A DNA stretch of 64,000 bases from Ovis canadensis (GCF_042477335.2 NC_091249.1:46980001-47044000); one strand, 5' to 3'. Shown: positions 21,193 to 33,660, numbered from the stretch's first letter. Notes: generated by a model not told the origin, from the sequence alone. Translations and numbers: made by a program.

Positions 21193-21275
21193 TTAAAAAT
21201 TAGTCATGTAAATGAAGAGATATTTAATTGTGAAACTAATGAAATGTTCAGGATGAACTTTTACAACCAGGGGCC

Positions 21276-21523
21276 AGGAATTGCAACACCACAGTACTCT
21301 TGCCTGGAAAATCCCATGGACAGAGGAGCCTGGTAGGCTGCGGTCCATGGGGTCGCGAAGAGTCGGACACGACTGAGTGACTTCCCTTTCACTTTTCACT
21401 TTCATGCATTGGAGAAGGAAACGGCAACCCACTCCAGTGTTCTTGCCTGGAGAATCCCAGGGACGGGGGAGCCTGGTGGGCTGCCGTCTATGGGGTCACA
21501 CAGATTTGACTGAAGCGACTTAG

Positions 21524-21568
<45 letters not shown>
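21276..21568 (+). mobile_element. Bov-A2 SINE (two Bov-A units) with (AGC)n tail
   Basis: Two successive Bov-A units ('actcttgcctggaaaatccc' and 'gttcttgcctggagaatccc') end in 'tgactgaagcgacttag' and an AGC array. The first unit is 5' truncated. Confidence 0.92.
21525..21567. repeat. (AGC)n microsatellite
   Basis: About 14 uninterrupted AGC units forming the tail of the Bov-A2 SINE. Confidence 0.97.
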
Positions 21569-21569
<1 letters not shown>

Positions 21570-22044
21570 TTTACCCTGGCTAGCTGCACTGTGATGCCAT
21601 CTAGTGGCTTCATTATAGATTGCAACAATTCTAAGACCCAAATTAGCCAAAACCTCCAGGTCACTGGCAGAAATTCCACGAATTCCCCAGTTTGCTGGTG
21701 GTCCAATGCTGCAGATTTAAGCCACCAGACTCCTGCTCACTTTGAAGTCTCTTAAGAGATTGTTTGCTGTTGCCCCCCCGCCGACCCCACCTTCATATTC
21801 TCACTACAGACCTCCCAGAAAAGATGAAAATTAAAGACCACAGCCATTGAGAACACAGGCAGGATACATCTTCAATCCTGATACACCAAGTTAATATTAT
21901 TGTGAGGTGTTTCTGTAATTTTTTGTTATTTTTTTATATTTCTGTTGTGTCTATTTATTTGACCATTCTCTTTCTGTATCTTATTTAATTTTATTTAATT
22001 TCTTTTCCCCCAACACATTTGTTAGAGTTTATCAGTCTCTATCA
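21569..22044. other. Unassigned DNA
   Basis: No recognised gene or repeat. A C run lies near 21773 and an AT-rich stretch precedes the BovB. Confidence 0.4.
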
Positions 22045-23752
22045 AGAGAATGGGAAAGACTAGAAATCTCTTCAAGAAAATTAGAGATACCAAGGGAACA
22101 TTTCACGCAAAGATAGGCTCAATAAAGGACAGAAATAGTATGGACCTAACAGAAGCAGAAGATATTAAGAAGAGGTGGCAAGAATACACAGAAGAACAGT
22201 ACAAAAAAGATCTTCATGACCCAGATAACCATGATGGTGTGATCACTTACCTAGAGCCAGACATCTTGGAATGCGAAGTCAAGTGGCCCTTAGGAAGCAT
22301 CGCTACGAACAAAGCTAGCGGAGGTGATGGAATTCCAGTTGAGCTATTTCAAATCCTAAAAGATGATGCTGTGAAAGTGCTGCACTCAATATGCAGGCAA
22401 ATTTGGAAAACTCAGCAGTGGCCAGGACTGGAAAAGGTCAGTTTTCATTTCAATCTCAAAGAAAAGCAATGCCAAAGAATGTTCTAGCTATAGCACAATT
22501 GCACTCATCTCACACGCTAGCAAAGTAGTGCTCAAAATCCTCCAAGCCAGGCTTCAGCAGTATGTGAACCATGAAATTCCAGATGTTCAAGCTGGTTTCA
22601 GAAAAGGCAGAGGAGCCAGAGATCAAATTGCCAACATCCATTGGATCATTGAAAAAGCAAAAGAATTCCAGAAAAAAAAAAACCTACTTCTGCTTTATTG
22701 ACTATGCCAAAGCCTTTGATTGTGGATCACAACAAACTGGAAAATTTTTCAAGAGATGGGAATACCAGACCACCTTACCTGCCTCCTGAGAAATCTGTAT
22801 GTAAGTCAAGAAGCAACAGTTAGAACTGGACATGGAACAACGGATTGGTTCCAAGTCAGGAAAGGAGTACGTCAAGGCTGCATATTGTCACCCTGCTTAT
22901 TTAACTTATATGTAGAGTACGTGCGAAATGCCAGGCTGGATGAAGCACAAGCTGGAATCAGGATTGCCGGGAGAAGTATTAATAACCTCAGATAGGCAGA
23001 TGACACCATCCTTATGGCAGAAAATGAACTAAAGAGCCTCGTGATGAAAGTGAAATAGGAAAGTGAAAAATTCAATATTCAGAAAACTAAGATCATGGTA
23101 TCCGGTCCCATCACTTCATGGCAAATAGGTGGGGAAACAATGAAAACATGGAGAGACTTTATTTTGGGGGGCTCCAAGATCACTGAAGATGGTGACTGCA
23201 GCCATGAAATTAAAAGACACTTGTTCCTTGGAAGAAAAGCTATGACTAACCTAGATAGCATATTAAAAAGCAGAGACATTACTTTGCCAACAAAGGTCCA
23301 TCTAGACAAAGCTATGGTTTTCCCAGTAGTCATGAATGGATGTGAGAGGTGGACTATAAAGAAAGCTGAGCACCATGAAGAACTGATGCTTTTGATCTGC
23401 GGTGTTGGAGAGGGCTCTTGAGAGTCCCTTGGACGGCAAGAAGATCAAACCAGTCAATCCTAAGGGAAATCAGTCCTGAATATTCATTGGAAGGACTGAT
23501 GCCGAATTTGAAGCTCCAATTCTTTGCCCACCTAATGTGAAGAGCTCGTTGGAAAATACCCTGATGCTGGGAAGGATTGAAGGCAGGAGGAGAAGGGGAT
23601 GACAGAGAATGAGATGGTTGGATGGCATCACTGACTTAATGGACATGAGTTTGAGTAAGCTCCGGGAGTTGGTGATGAACAAGGAGACCTAGCGTGCTGC
23701 AGTCCATGGGGTCACAAACAGTCGGACATGACTGAGTGACTGAACTGAACTG
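22045..23752 (+). mobile_element. BovB LINE (RTE type), RT to 3' end
   Basis: It contains the linker between endonuclease and reverse transcriptase (frame 22050-22487, 'EDIKKRWQEYTEEQYKKDL'), then RT in several frames ('FIDYAKAFDC', 'RKGVRQGCILSPCLFNLY') and the C-terminal domain (23095-23421). It ends in 'gactgaactgaactga'. The catalytic YADD motif is lost: codon 22993-22995 is TAG where Tyr belongs. Other frameshifts are at an A run near 22670 and around 22730. The N-terminal endonuclease is missing. It is a LINE that in intact form copies itself and, by family knowledge, mobilises Bov-tA SINEs. This copy is dead. Confidence 0.93.
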
Positions 23753-23883
23753 ATCAATTTCTTTTATCTAGTCAAAGAAGCAGCCTTTGGTTTTATTAAT
23801 TTTTCTATCTGGGGGCTATAAAAATTTTAATTATTTTTAATATGCCATCAAATTCATCCTTTTAAAGTGTAAAATTCATTTAG

Positions 23884-24095
23884 TTCAGCTTGCTCAAACT
23901 CATGTCCATCAAGTCGGTGATGTCATCCAACCATCTCATCCTCTGTCGCCCCCTTCTCCTCCCGCCTTCAATCTTTCCCAGCATTAGGGTCTTTTCCAAT
24001 GAGTCAGTTCTTCACATCAGGTGGCCAAAGTACTGGAGTTTCAGCTTCAGCATCAGTCCTTCCAATGAATTTTCAGGACTGATTTCTTTTAGGAC
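23884..24095 (-). mobile_element. BovB fragment, antisense
   Basis: 'agcttgctcaaactcatgtcc' to 'caggactgatttcttttagg' is the reverse of the BovB C-terminal region, lacking both ends. Confidence 0.9.
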
Positions 24096-24505
24096 AATTA
24101 TTTGGTCTTTAGTATATTCAGGAGAATGTGCAAACTATTACCACTATCTAATTTAAGAACATTTTCATTTCGCCCAAAAGAGTACCCATACCCATAAGCC
24201 ATCATTTTCCACCTCCTTTTGCCCACTGCTCTGTTTTCTGTCTCCATGAATTTCCTATCCTGGATAGATCATATAAAAGGAATCAGAGAATAAGTAGCCT
24301 TTTATAACTGGTTTCTTTCACTTAGCATAGTGTTTTCAAGGTTCATCCACATTGTGGCAGATATCAATCCCTCTTCCTTTTTATGGTGGAATATATTCTA
24401 TTGCATAGGCATACCACATTTTCTTCATCCATTCATTAGTTGAGATATATATTTGAGTTTCTAGGTTTGGGGCTATTAAAAATAATACTGCTATAAACAT
24501 TCATG

Positions 24506-24705
24506 TAGGGGCTTCCCGGGTGGTCCAGTGGTTAAGAAACTGCTTTGCTATGCAAGGGAGGAAGGTTTGATCCCTGGTCAGGGAAGATTCTACATGCCTT
24601 GGAGCAACTAAGCCCATGTGCCACAACTAGTGAGTGGACACAATAAAGATCCCATGTGCCACAACTATAATTCGACCCATCCAAATAAATAAATCATTTT
24701 TTTTT
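24506..24705 (+). mobile_element. CHR-type SINE
   Basis: 'ggggcttcccgggtggtcca' with 'gatccctggtcagggaagat' and an A/T-rich end fits the CHR family. Confidence 0.75.
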
Positions 24706-24745
24706 TAATTCACATACAAGGTTTTTTCTGAACATGTTTTCAGTG

Positions 24746-25080
24746 GGGCTTCCCTGGTAGCTCAGCTGGTAAAGAATCCTCCTGTAATGCAGGAGACCCT
24801 GATTCAATTCCTGGGTCAGGAAGATCCCCTGGAGAAGGGATAGGCTACCCACTCCAGTATTCTTGGGCTTCCCTGACACCTCAAACTGTAAAGAATCTGC
24901 CTGCAACACAGGAGTCCTGGGTTCAATCCCTGGCTTGGGAAGATCCCCTGGAGAAGGTAAAGGCTACCCACTCCAGTATTCTGGCCTGGAGAATTCCGTG
25001 GACAAAGGAGCCTGGCAGACTACAGTCCATAGGGTCACAAAGAGTCAGACACAACTGAGCGACTTTCACTCACTCACTCA
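24746..25080 (+). mobile_element. Bov-tA SINEs, partial plus full copy in tandem
   Basis: A 5' part ('ggggcttccctggtagctcag' to 'cactccagtattcttgg') is followed at once by a second head ('gcttccctgacacctcaaac') that runs to the full Bov-tA end at 'ctgagcgactttcact'. This is a head-to-tail arrangement in one orientation. Confidence 0.9.
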
Positions 25081-25842
25081 TGTTCTCAGTTCTGAGTATA
25101 AAACTTGGAGTCAAATGACTGGGTCAGGTGATAAAGCTGTTTAGCTTTTTAAGGAACTGACGAACTTTTCCACAGTGGCTATCCCAGTCTACATTTCCAT
25201 CAGCAAAATGAATAAGGGTTTCAATTTCTCCACATCCCTAATGGGTGCAAAGAAGTATCTCATTATGGTTTTGACTTGAATTTCCCTGGTGACTAATGAT
25301 GGTGAGCATCTTTTCATTTGCTAATTGGCATTTGTCAATCTTTTTTGGACAACTATCTATTCAAAATTATTTGCCCATTTTTAATTGTTTTTTTTTGTCT
25401 CTTTATTGTTGATTGTTGATAAGTTCATAAGTTGTTGATAAGTAAGAGTTACTTATCTGAATACTGAATACTTACTCAGTTACTTATTCCGAATACTGGA
25501 CTTTTTCTCCACCAACTTTGAACAATTTCTTTGGCCACAGATTTTATCTGTATACTCAGAAAGTAAATAGCAGCATTGAGAGAAAGCAGTAAATGAGCAA
25601 GAGCGAAGGTCAGAGTACACATATTTTCATCAACTGTTTATCCCATCAGGGCTCTGGGTTGCCTGGACTTTACCATCCCAGCACCACAGATTTGGATCTT
25701 TGCTAAGATTTCTGCAATAAATCCCGATTTTTAACCCATGATCTTGAGGATATTATTGATCCCTCCAAACTTCATCTGTAAAATGGAGATATTATCCTTG
25801 AAGCTCCTCTTGAGTATTATATGATATAATATATAGAAACAC

Positions 25843-26045
25843 TTGGGGCTTCCCAGATGGCTCAGGGGTAAAAAATCCACCTGTCAATGCAGGAGACACG
25901 AGTTTGATCCCTGGGTTGGGAAGATCCCTTGGAGGAGGAAATGGTAACCTACTCCAGTATTCTTGCCTGGAGAATTCCATGGACAGAGGAGCCTGGTGGG
26001 CTACAGTCCAAGGGGTCACAGTCAGACACAATTGGGTGACTTAAG
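25843..26045 (+). mobile_element. Bov-tA SINE
   Basis: 'ggggcttcccagatggctcag' to 'cacaattgggtgacttaag', near full length. Confidence 0.92.
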
Positions 26046-26142
26046 TTTGAAATAGTAGCTCCTCCTCCTCTCATTTTAGTGTTTATTCCCACATATTGCC
26101 TTCTAAAATCTTAATTTCACATATTCCACTGTTTAAATATAA

Positions 26143-26350
26143 TGAATGTGTAAAATAGATAGCTAGTGAGAAGCTGCTGTATAACACGGGGAGCTCAGCT
26201 TGGTGCTCTGTGATGACCTAGAAGGGTGTGACAGGTGGCAGGGGCGGGGAGGATATATATTTACTTATAGCTGATTCAAGTTGTTGTACAGCAGAAACTA
26301 ACACAACCTTGCAGAGCTATTACACTCTAATTTTAAAAAATTAAAAAATA
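26143..26350 (+). mobile_element. L1 3' UTR fragment
   Basis: 'ctgctgtataacacggggagc', 'tagctgattcaagttgttgta' and 'cagaaactaacacaacctt' are the older ruminant L1 3' UTR. Confidence 0.65.
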
Positions 26351-27445
26351 AGTGATCTAATACTTGCATATAAATTTAATAGGAAAGTACAAATCAATAT
26401 ATTCAAGAATGTATATGTTGTTTAGGAGAAAAAGTTCTCATGGAGAATTTACACAGAAATAACTATAGAACTCTTTTTTTAATACAAGAAATTATATCAC
26501 AGATAAAATTTACATAAAGTCATGCAGTTCTATTATGTAATTAAAATATTATAAAATTAAAAATAAATAAATATAGTGAAGGTTTTCTTCCCATAATGAT
26601 TTTGACTTGCTATGGGAAGAGGTCATATTGCCTAGTTAGATATGTATGTTAGATAAACATAATGTATATATGTATTTCCCTATGACCAGAATTCTAGAAC
26701 AACTTTATGTCGCACAAGCTTAAACGAGCCCTAAGTTAAACACTAGCCTTTTCTGATCGCATTTCTAAATATGGTCTCTGGCTTATTATTTATTTCCCAC
26801 AGATGTTGCTGAATGGACTTTTATCCTAAAGCTTCATTTGTAAAAAAGAATATTAACATAAAAGAATCCTCACTAGAACTCTGAGGAAGCTATATTACTC
26901 CATTTTTTTCTAGACACCCAGTAGCAGAAAGCATAAATTTTATTAAAAAGATTCAAAAGACTGTTGTTTACAAAAGTGACTCACATATAATCGGAAGAAA
27001 AAGTCAAAAAGTGGATACATGAGGAATTGAAAATTCTTTTTTCAGCAGTGTCTGATATACCCATACTTCTCAAAATCAATTTCAGTCTTCACCATTCCAG
27101 GATAGCTTGACAGGGGAGCTATTCATTCAAAAATGATGCTCGGTGAGAAATCATTGGCTCAGCAGATAATACCCACACAAAGGAAGAGGTAATTTTAGAA
27201 AATTAAGAGCCTCATATCTCAAAGGTAAGGCACTCCTAAGGTGATATTCTTAGTTTTGCATATGGTTTCTCCTTTATGCATATAAAGATTCTTATTTCCA
27301 AAAGCCATGAGTTTGGCTTGAGGTAAAGTTTGTTTGCGTTTAATTTTGCATCCTTTTCATTTCAGTGTAATGCTGTAGTAAAAATCTTATTCACCCTTCA
27401 AGAATGAAGGGAAGAGATATTTAGGGAGTTTGGGATGGACATGTG
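26351..27445. other. AT-rich unassigned DNA
   Basis: No recognised gene or repeat; open frames are short. Confidence 0.4.
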
Positions 27446-28563
27446 CACACTTTTCATACTGTTCATAGGGTTCTCGTGGCAAGACTACTGGAATGGTTTG
27501 CCATTCCCTCCTCCACTAGACCACGTCTTGTCAGAACTCTGCACTGTGACCCATCCGCGTAGGGTGGTCCTACACGGCAGGGCTGGTAGCTTCAAGTCAT
27601 AGAAGCCCCTTTGCCATGACAAGGCTGTGACCCATGAGAGGGTGACTACATGAAGGACAGTCCACCATGAAGGGTAGTGACTGCAGCCATGAAATTAAAA
27701 GACATTTTCTCCTTTGAAGAAAAGTTATGACAAACCTAGACGGCATGTTAAAAAGCAGAGACATCACTTTGCTGACAAAGGTCCATCTAGGAAAAGCTAT
27801 GGTTTTTCTGGTAGTCATCAGTCAGTTCAGTCTCTCAGTCATGTCCGACTCTTTGCGACCCCATGAATCACAGCACTCCAGGCCTCCCTGTCCATCACCA
27901 TCTCCCACAGTTCACTCAAACTCATCTCCATCGAGTCGGTGATGCCATCCAGCCATCTCATCCTCTGTCGTCCCCTTCTCCTCCTGCCCCCAATCTCTCC
28001 CAGCATCAGAGTCTTTTCCAATGAGTCAACTTTTTGCAGGAGGTGGCCAAAGTACTGGAGTTTCAGCTTCAGCATCATTCCTTCCAAAGAAATCCCAGGG
28101 CTGATCTCCTTCAGAATGGACTGGTTGGATCTCCTTGCAGTCCAAGCATATACAGATGTAAAAGTTGGACCATAATCAAGAGTGCTGAAAAACTGATGCT
28201 TTCAAACTGTGGTGCTGGAGTAGACTCTTGAGAGTCCCTTAGACAGCAGGAGATCAAATCACTCAATCCAAAGGAAATCAACCCTGAGTATTCAGTGGAA
28301 GGACTGATGCTGAAGCTGAAGCTCCAATACTTTGGTATCTGATGTGAAGAGCCAACTCATTGGAAAAGACCCTGATTCTGGGAAAGACTGAAGGCAAGAG
28401 GAGAAGAGGGCAGCAGAGGATGAGATGGTTAGATAGCATCACTGATACAATGGAGATGAATCTGAGCAAACTCTGGGAGACAGTGAAGGACAGCAAAGCC
28501 TGACATCCTGCAGTCCATGGGGTCGCAAAGAGTCAGACACAAGTTAGAGACTGAACAACAACA
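27446..28563 (+). mobile_element. BovB LINE, split by an antisense BovB
   Basis: Forward BovB runs from 'actactggaatggtttgccat' (27487) with an internal deletion near 27650, to 'gtagtcatc' at about 27817. It resumes at 28147 ('acagatgtaaaagttggacc') and ends near 28563 ('gagactgaacaacaacaa'). The gap holds a BovB in the opposite direction. Frames are broken. Confidence 0.88.
27818..28146 (-). mobile_element. BovB 3' end, antisense, nested in BovB
   Basis: 'gtcagttcagtctctcagtc' to 'ggatctccttgcagtccaag' is the reverse of the BovB 3' end. The forward element's sequence continues on both sides of it. Confidence 0.92.
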
Positions 28564-28945
28564 ATGTACCACTGCTATATTTAAAACAAATAATCAACAA
28601 GGATCTAGTGTACAGCTGCTGCTGCTGCTGCTAAGTCGCTTCAGTCGTGTCCGACTCTGTGCAACCCCATAGACGGCAGCCCACCAGGCTCCTCTGTCTC
28701 TGGGATTCTCCAGGCAAGAACACTGGAGCAGGTTGCCATTTCCTTCTCCTAGTATACCGCACATGGGACTATGTTCGATGTTATGTGGCAGCTGGATAGG
28801 AGGGGGATTTGGGGGAGAATGGACACATGTATATCTATGGCTGAGTCCCTTTGCTGTCCACCTGAAACTATCACAACACTGTTAAACAGCTATACTCCAA
28901 TATAAAACAAAAAGTTATCAAAATAAAGAAAATTTTAAAAATAAA
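28564..28945 (+). mobile_element. L1 3' tail, interrupted by a Bov-A SINE
   Basis: 'tttaaaacaaataatcaacaa' before and 'ctatggctgagtccctttgct' / 'ggacacatgtatatctat' after the SINE belong to the older L1 3' UTR, ending A-rich. Confidence 0.65.
28615..28751 (-). mobile_element. Bov-A SINE, antisense
   Basis: GCT repeat, 'aagtcgcttcagtcgtgtcc', to 'ggttgccatttccttctcc'. Near-duplicate flanks 'tctagtgtaca' and 'cctagtatacc' may be its target duplication. Confidence 0.9.
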
Positions 28946-29856
28946 ATAATAAATCTTATTCACCCTCCATATGAATGTGGCTGATACTTTCTACTGTTGG
29001 TTGGAGAAAGAATGAGAACATTAATACTGTTCTGTCCACATGGCAGCCACTTAAATTCCGGTTACACTGATAAAGGAAAATATTCATAAGATTCCATAAT
29101 CCAACTGAAATTCCTTATATTCACTAAATGAATTGACTTTAACGGGAAGAACATGTTACACATATAATGATTTGCAAGAGAGCCCTCATGTTAATCTTCA
29201 TACTGTTTTATTCTCATTAGACTTTTTACATAACTGATCCAAGGTTAAAAATGACTAAAATCCCGTGACTACTCTTCCTGCTGATGGTGCCTCTGAACTG
29301 GTACAGAGTTAAAAATGTCATTTCCACAAATGAAAATTGCCTTTACTGAAATTCAACAATTTCATGGTAATTATCCATCCATATTTACTTTTTAAAATGC
29401 TTTCATTTGGATAACATTTCATTGAATATCATCGAATACGTTTTCTTTGGGGCACAGTGATTTTCATACTGTCAACTAATAACCAGTCAGGTGTGTGTCT
29501 TGATGCTTTCCAGAATCACCCTTTTTCATTTTCCTTTTTAAGTCAGTACTTTCCTTCTTAGCTTCAGTAGTATTTTATACTGAAGTGACAAGCCATCTCC
29601 CAGATTTTTAGAGAAAGAAATTTTGCTGTTAAATATGTGGACAAATTTAGCCACCAAAAGGCTATTAACTCATTCACTACCAGAGAGCTCACAAACCAAG
29701 CTGCCATCTCACCACTTCACCAAGAGGTCCCCTGGCAGTCCCACACACCTATACGTGGGATCCTCTGAAGGCGTATACACAGGTGGCTCTCTGCTTGAAC
29801 GAGTATCAGAATCACCTGGAAACTCATGCTGCTGGTTCCATGATCGTGATTTGAAA
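28946..29856. other. Unassigned DNA
   Basis: No recognised gene. About 29795-29840 ('gagtatcagaatcacctgg') looks like a small MER5/MER20-type scrap. Confidence 0.4.
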
Positions 29857-30063
29857 GTGAAAGTGAAGTCACTCAGTCATGTCTGACTCTTTGAGACCCG
29901 TGGACTGTAGTCCACCAAACTCCTCCATCCATGGGATTCTCCAGGCAAGAATACTGGAGTGGGTTGCCATTTCCTTCTCCAGAGGATCTTCCTGACCCAG
30001 GGATCAAACCCAGGTCTCCCACGTTGCAGACAGACGCTTTAACCTCTGCACCACCAGGGAACC
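29857..30063 (-). mobile_element. Bov-tA SINE, antisense
   Basis: 'gtgaagtcactcagtcatgtc' to 'ctgcaccaccagggaacc', near full length. Confidence 0.92.
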
Positions 30064-30585
30064 ATAAAGCCCCATACATTAACCTCCACTCTAGAGAGAT
30101 ACCACCTTTTCTTTAAGGTTAAAAACACACACCAACTTTAAGGTTAAAAAGATGAAAATGGGTAAAATCTTTAAGAACTCCTTTGCAGCCTGCACCTACT
30201 CCAGTTATCCTGGGTTCCATAATCACTTGCTCAAGTCACTGCTACTGATTCTGCGGCTTTCTGGATTCTAGGATCCTGAATCCTGTTCTTTTACCAAAAT
30301 TTCTAGAATTTTCTAGACTCCCTCTATTTCATTACTAGACTACTGTTGCTCTTGTCTCAGTATCACAGCATTACAGTATTACTGCTATTTATCTACTGAC
30401 GTGAAAAAAAAGCCCAGTGAAGAAAAGGCTTAGCCCCTTTTCTGAAGGCAGATGGAAACTGCTCACCAGGTCATGATTTCTCTAAAGCACTTTTAAGAAT
30501 TCAACATTTATTACAAATTCAGTAAGTCTCTGTACATTTTTAAGTTTTATTGAATTTGTTACAATACTGCTTCTGTTTTACGTTT
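30064..30585. other. Unassigned DNA
   Basis: Nothing recognised apart from a tandemly repeated phrase 'aactttaaggttaaaa' near 30110-30150. Confidence 0.4.
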
Positions 30586-30690
30586 CAGTTTTTTGCACGT
30601 GGAATCTTAGCTCCCTGAGTAGGTATCCAACCCGCAGACCCTACACTGGAAGGTGAAGTCAAACTCTGGACTGCCAAGGAAGTTTCTCTG
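30586..30690 (-). mobile_element. CHR-type SINE, antisense
   Basis: 'gtggaatcttagctccctgag' and 'ctggactgccaaggaagttt' are a diverged reverse CHR copy. Confidence 0.65.
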
Positions 30691-31029
30691 TACATTTTAA
30701 CACATATCCATACTCAGAGGGAGGGGAAATATCCTGTATTCATTACTTCATTACTGCAAATACCATAATAGCTTGTGAACAGTTCTGAGAGGTAAAAAAA
30801 CATCCTCAGTGGACTAGCGACTTGCAACAGACATAGCATAAGGGCAGGAGACGTGGGAATATGGCTGGACTCACATCCCCCTTACAGTCATCTTAATTTA
30901 TTCCTCTGCAGTCCAAGACACTTACAGTACATTTAAAACATAGCTTAGGCTTTGTTAGAGCCCCTGGCACAAAGCAGGTTTGCACACGGCACTGTTTTTT
31001 CAGTCATGGAGCAAAATCATGTACTGATT
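30691..31029. other. Unassigned DNA
   Basis: Nothing recognised. Confidence 0.4.
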
Positions 31030-31230
31030 GGTTGTTGTTTAGTCGCTAAGTTGTATCCAACTCTGCCACGCCATGGACTCTAGCCTACTAGGCTCCTCTG
31101 TCCATGGGATTTCCCAGGCAAGAATACTAGAGTGGGTTCCTTCCCAGGGCATTTTATAGACCCAGGGATCGAACTCCCATCTCCTGCACTGGCAGGAGGA
31201 TTCTTTATTGCTAAACCAGCAGGTAAGCCC
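31030..31230 (-). mobile_element. Bov-tA SINE, antisense
   Basis: 'gttgttgtttagtcgctaag' to 'ctaaaccagcaggtaagccc'; diverged but complete. Confidence 0.9.
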
Positions 31231-31424
31231 AAGTCCAATTACCTGTGTCTAATACTGTATGTGAGATAGTTCAGGGAGCAGTCATGGGTAACCTTTATGA
31301 AAAGCAAAACCCCCTTTCTGAATGATCTTCTCACAGCTAACACAATAATTCAAGCCAATGCCAAAGCATTAATAACTACAATTAATTTATGGTAAAGAGC
31401 AAGGATTTAAAAGCACCTTGTTAA

Positions 31425-31550
31425 AGGACTTCCCTGGTGGCCCAGGGGTTACGACTCTTGCTTTCCACTGCAGTGGGGCATGGGTTTGATCCCTGGTTAG
31501 AGAATTAAGGTCCCACATGCTGTCCAGTGTAGCTAAATTTTTTTAAGAAT
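31425..31550 (+). mobile_element. CHR-type SINE with 16-bp target-site duplication
   Basis: 'aggacttccctggtggccca' to an A/T-rich end. The 16-bp repeat 'aaaagcaccttgttaa' is exact at 31409-31424 and 31551-31566, so both ends of the element are known. Confidence 0.93.
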
Positions 31551-31566
31551 AAAAGCACCTTGTTAA

Positions 31567-32221
31567 TACAAGGTAAAACACAGTGTAGCAGGTATCAGAG
31601 ATCACCTGTTTCACTTGTACAGCCCCAGTCTCTATTTCAGAGTCAGAGAGGAAAACTCAGTTGTGATAACACCCCAAATTAGGTGGCCATCCTAGCGGCT
31701 AAGGAGAGGGAGAACATTTATCAGTCATATTGCCACTGTCTGGTTTTAGCTCCCTAATTTATACTCGCCTTCTCTGAACTTCTGAGGCCTCTTCCCCATC
31801 ACATTCAGAAAGAGAAAAATCTTATACTATAGAGCAATGAAATTGGCTTCCAATGGCCAAAATATATGTAACAAATATAACAGGAAGGCTTCTTACTTCA
31901 AAAGCACACCTCAGGGTTCCCCTTAGGGTATTCCCTGCCGTAGGCAAGAGAAGCCACAGAAGCAAGAAATGCCTTCATTAGTCCACACAGACCAGAGTCA
32001 GGAACTGCCTCCACTGCTTTCCAGGCTCCATCTCCACCACCTTCTTCCCCTTTCATTAGAAGCTCTCATTTCAACACCTAACATTGGTTGACCAGACCTC
32101 AGGGTAAATGAATGCCAACACTTCATCTATACCAGGTATCTACTTTTATATATCTTATCACTGATTAGAGACTGAAACGTTTTTTCCCTTTACATGTATT
32201 CTAGCCATAAGCAAGTCTGTG
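31567..32221. other. Unassigned DNA
   Basis: No recognised gene or repeat. Confidence 0.4.
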
Positions 32222-32426
32222 CAGGGGGTTGGTGGCTCAGCGGTAGAGAATCCACCTGCAAGGCAGGAGAAGCAGGTTCGAGCCCTGGGTCAAGAAGATC
32301 TCCTGGAGGAGAGCATGGCAACTCACTCCAGTATTCTTGCCTGGAGAATCCCATGGACAGAGGAGCTTGGCCAGCCACAGTCCATAGGGTTGCAGAGAAT
32401 CCGACAAGACTGAAGCAACTCCACGC
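32222..32426 (+). mobile_element. Bov-tA SINE
   Basis: 'gggggttggtggctcagcgg' to 'aagactgaagcaactccac', near full length. Confidence 0.92.
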
Positions 32427-32845
32427 AAGTGTGAATTTGTAGGGAGCACCTAAGACCACTTTCTGGAAATGGAGGGAATGTGGTGGGTAGAAGGCATGAG
32501 CCAGAGGACAGAGGTGCCTTAGGGACTGGAGCCCTTCTTTCCTGGCATGAGTATCTCGCACAGTAGCAGCCTGAATGCAGACAGCATTTCATCTCCTTTC
32601 CCAGCCCCTGGTCCCACCCAGCTCTGCTCCAGCTACTCAGATGCCAGGCTCCTGGGCTCATTCGGACATATGGGGGTGTTTCTGGTTGTCACAAGGACTG
32701 GTAGCCCTAGCATTTCCCAGACCTCCTTGCTCATCTCTCCAAACGGCAGAGAGTGTATATGGGGCAGAGGTGGGTGTCACTCTATGTCTGTGGATCAAAT
32801 GCAGCAGCTGCACATTATAGCATGCACATCTATGAGGGGGCTAAT
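32427..32845. other. Unassigned DNA
   Basis: Open frames of up to 123 codons on either strand overlap the SINE or each other; none has a recognisable domain. Confidence 0.4.
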
Positions 32846-33660
32846 TTTTTCCCTTCCAGCATTACCAAGATGTAATTGACCTATAGCACTGTGTAAGTTT
32901 AAGGTATACAGCATAAAGAGCTGCCTCGTGTACCTCATGACATGATAACCACAACAGGTTAAGTGGTAATAGAGATACAAAATAAAATAATCAATTCATG
33001 TAGCTGCAAAATAACAGAAAAACATTTTTTTCCTCCTTATGAGAACTTCTAGGGTTTACTCTAACAACTGTCATATATAACCTATAGCAGTGTTATTTAT
33101 ATTTATCTCATTGTACATTACATCCCTAGTATTTATTCTATAACTGAGGTGTCTTCCTCATTACCATCTTCATTCAATTCCCTCTCCCCCCAGCCATTGC
33201 CTCTGGTAAGCACAAATCTGGTCTCTTTTCCTATGAGTTTGTTTGGTTTTGGAGTAGCATGGGCCTGCAACACTGTTATTTCCCTTTATACAACAACATA
33301 GTGATTAGATATTTCTAAACATTCTAAATGACCACCACAATAAATCTAGTTACTGCCTGTCACCATGTAAAGATACTACATTATTACTGACCATATTCCC
33401 ACACTGCACATTTCATACCTGTGACATTTACTTGGTAACTAGAAGTTGGTCCCTCTTAATCTCCTTCACCTATTTCTCTCATGCCCCTACTCCCTACCCT
33501 CTGGTAACCACCCATTTGTTCTCTGTGACTCTCTTCCTGTTTTGCTCTGTTTGTTCATCTGTTTTGGTTCTTTTTAGATTCTACATAAAGGGAAATCACA
33601 CAGTATTTTTCTTTCTCTGTCTGACTTTTTCACTTAGCATAATACCCTCTAGGTCCATCC

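Larger units (their letters stand above)
23757..25545 (-). mobile_element. Old L1, antisense, with nested insertions
   Basis: Antisense L1 3' region wording in order: 'gtaaaattcatttag', 'tccacattgtggcagatatc', 'ttttatggtggaatatattc', 'aatactgctataaacattca', and after the SINEs 'actttttccacagtggct' style sequence, 'tctccacatccctaatgg' and 'atcttttcatttgctaattgg'. Interrupted by BovB (23884-24095), CHR SINE (24506-24705) and Bov-tA (24746-25080). Boundaries are approximate. Confidence 0.7.

Noticed and set aside
27839-28087. Small protein with an Arg-rich stretch on the minus strand
   Set aside because: It is the C-terminus of the antisense BovB ORF, seen in many copies in this window.
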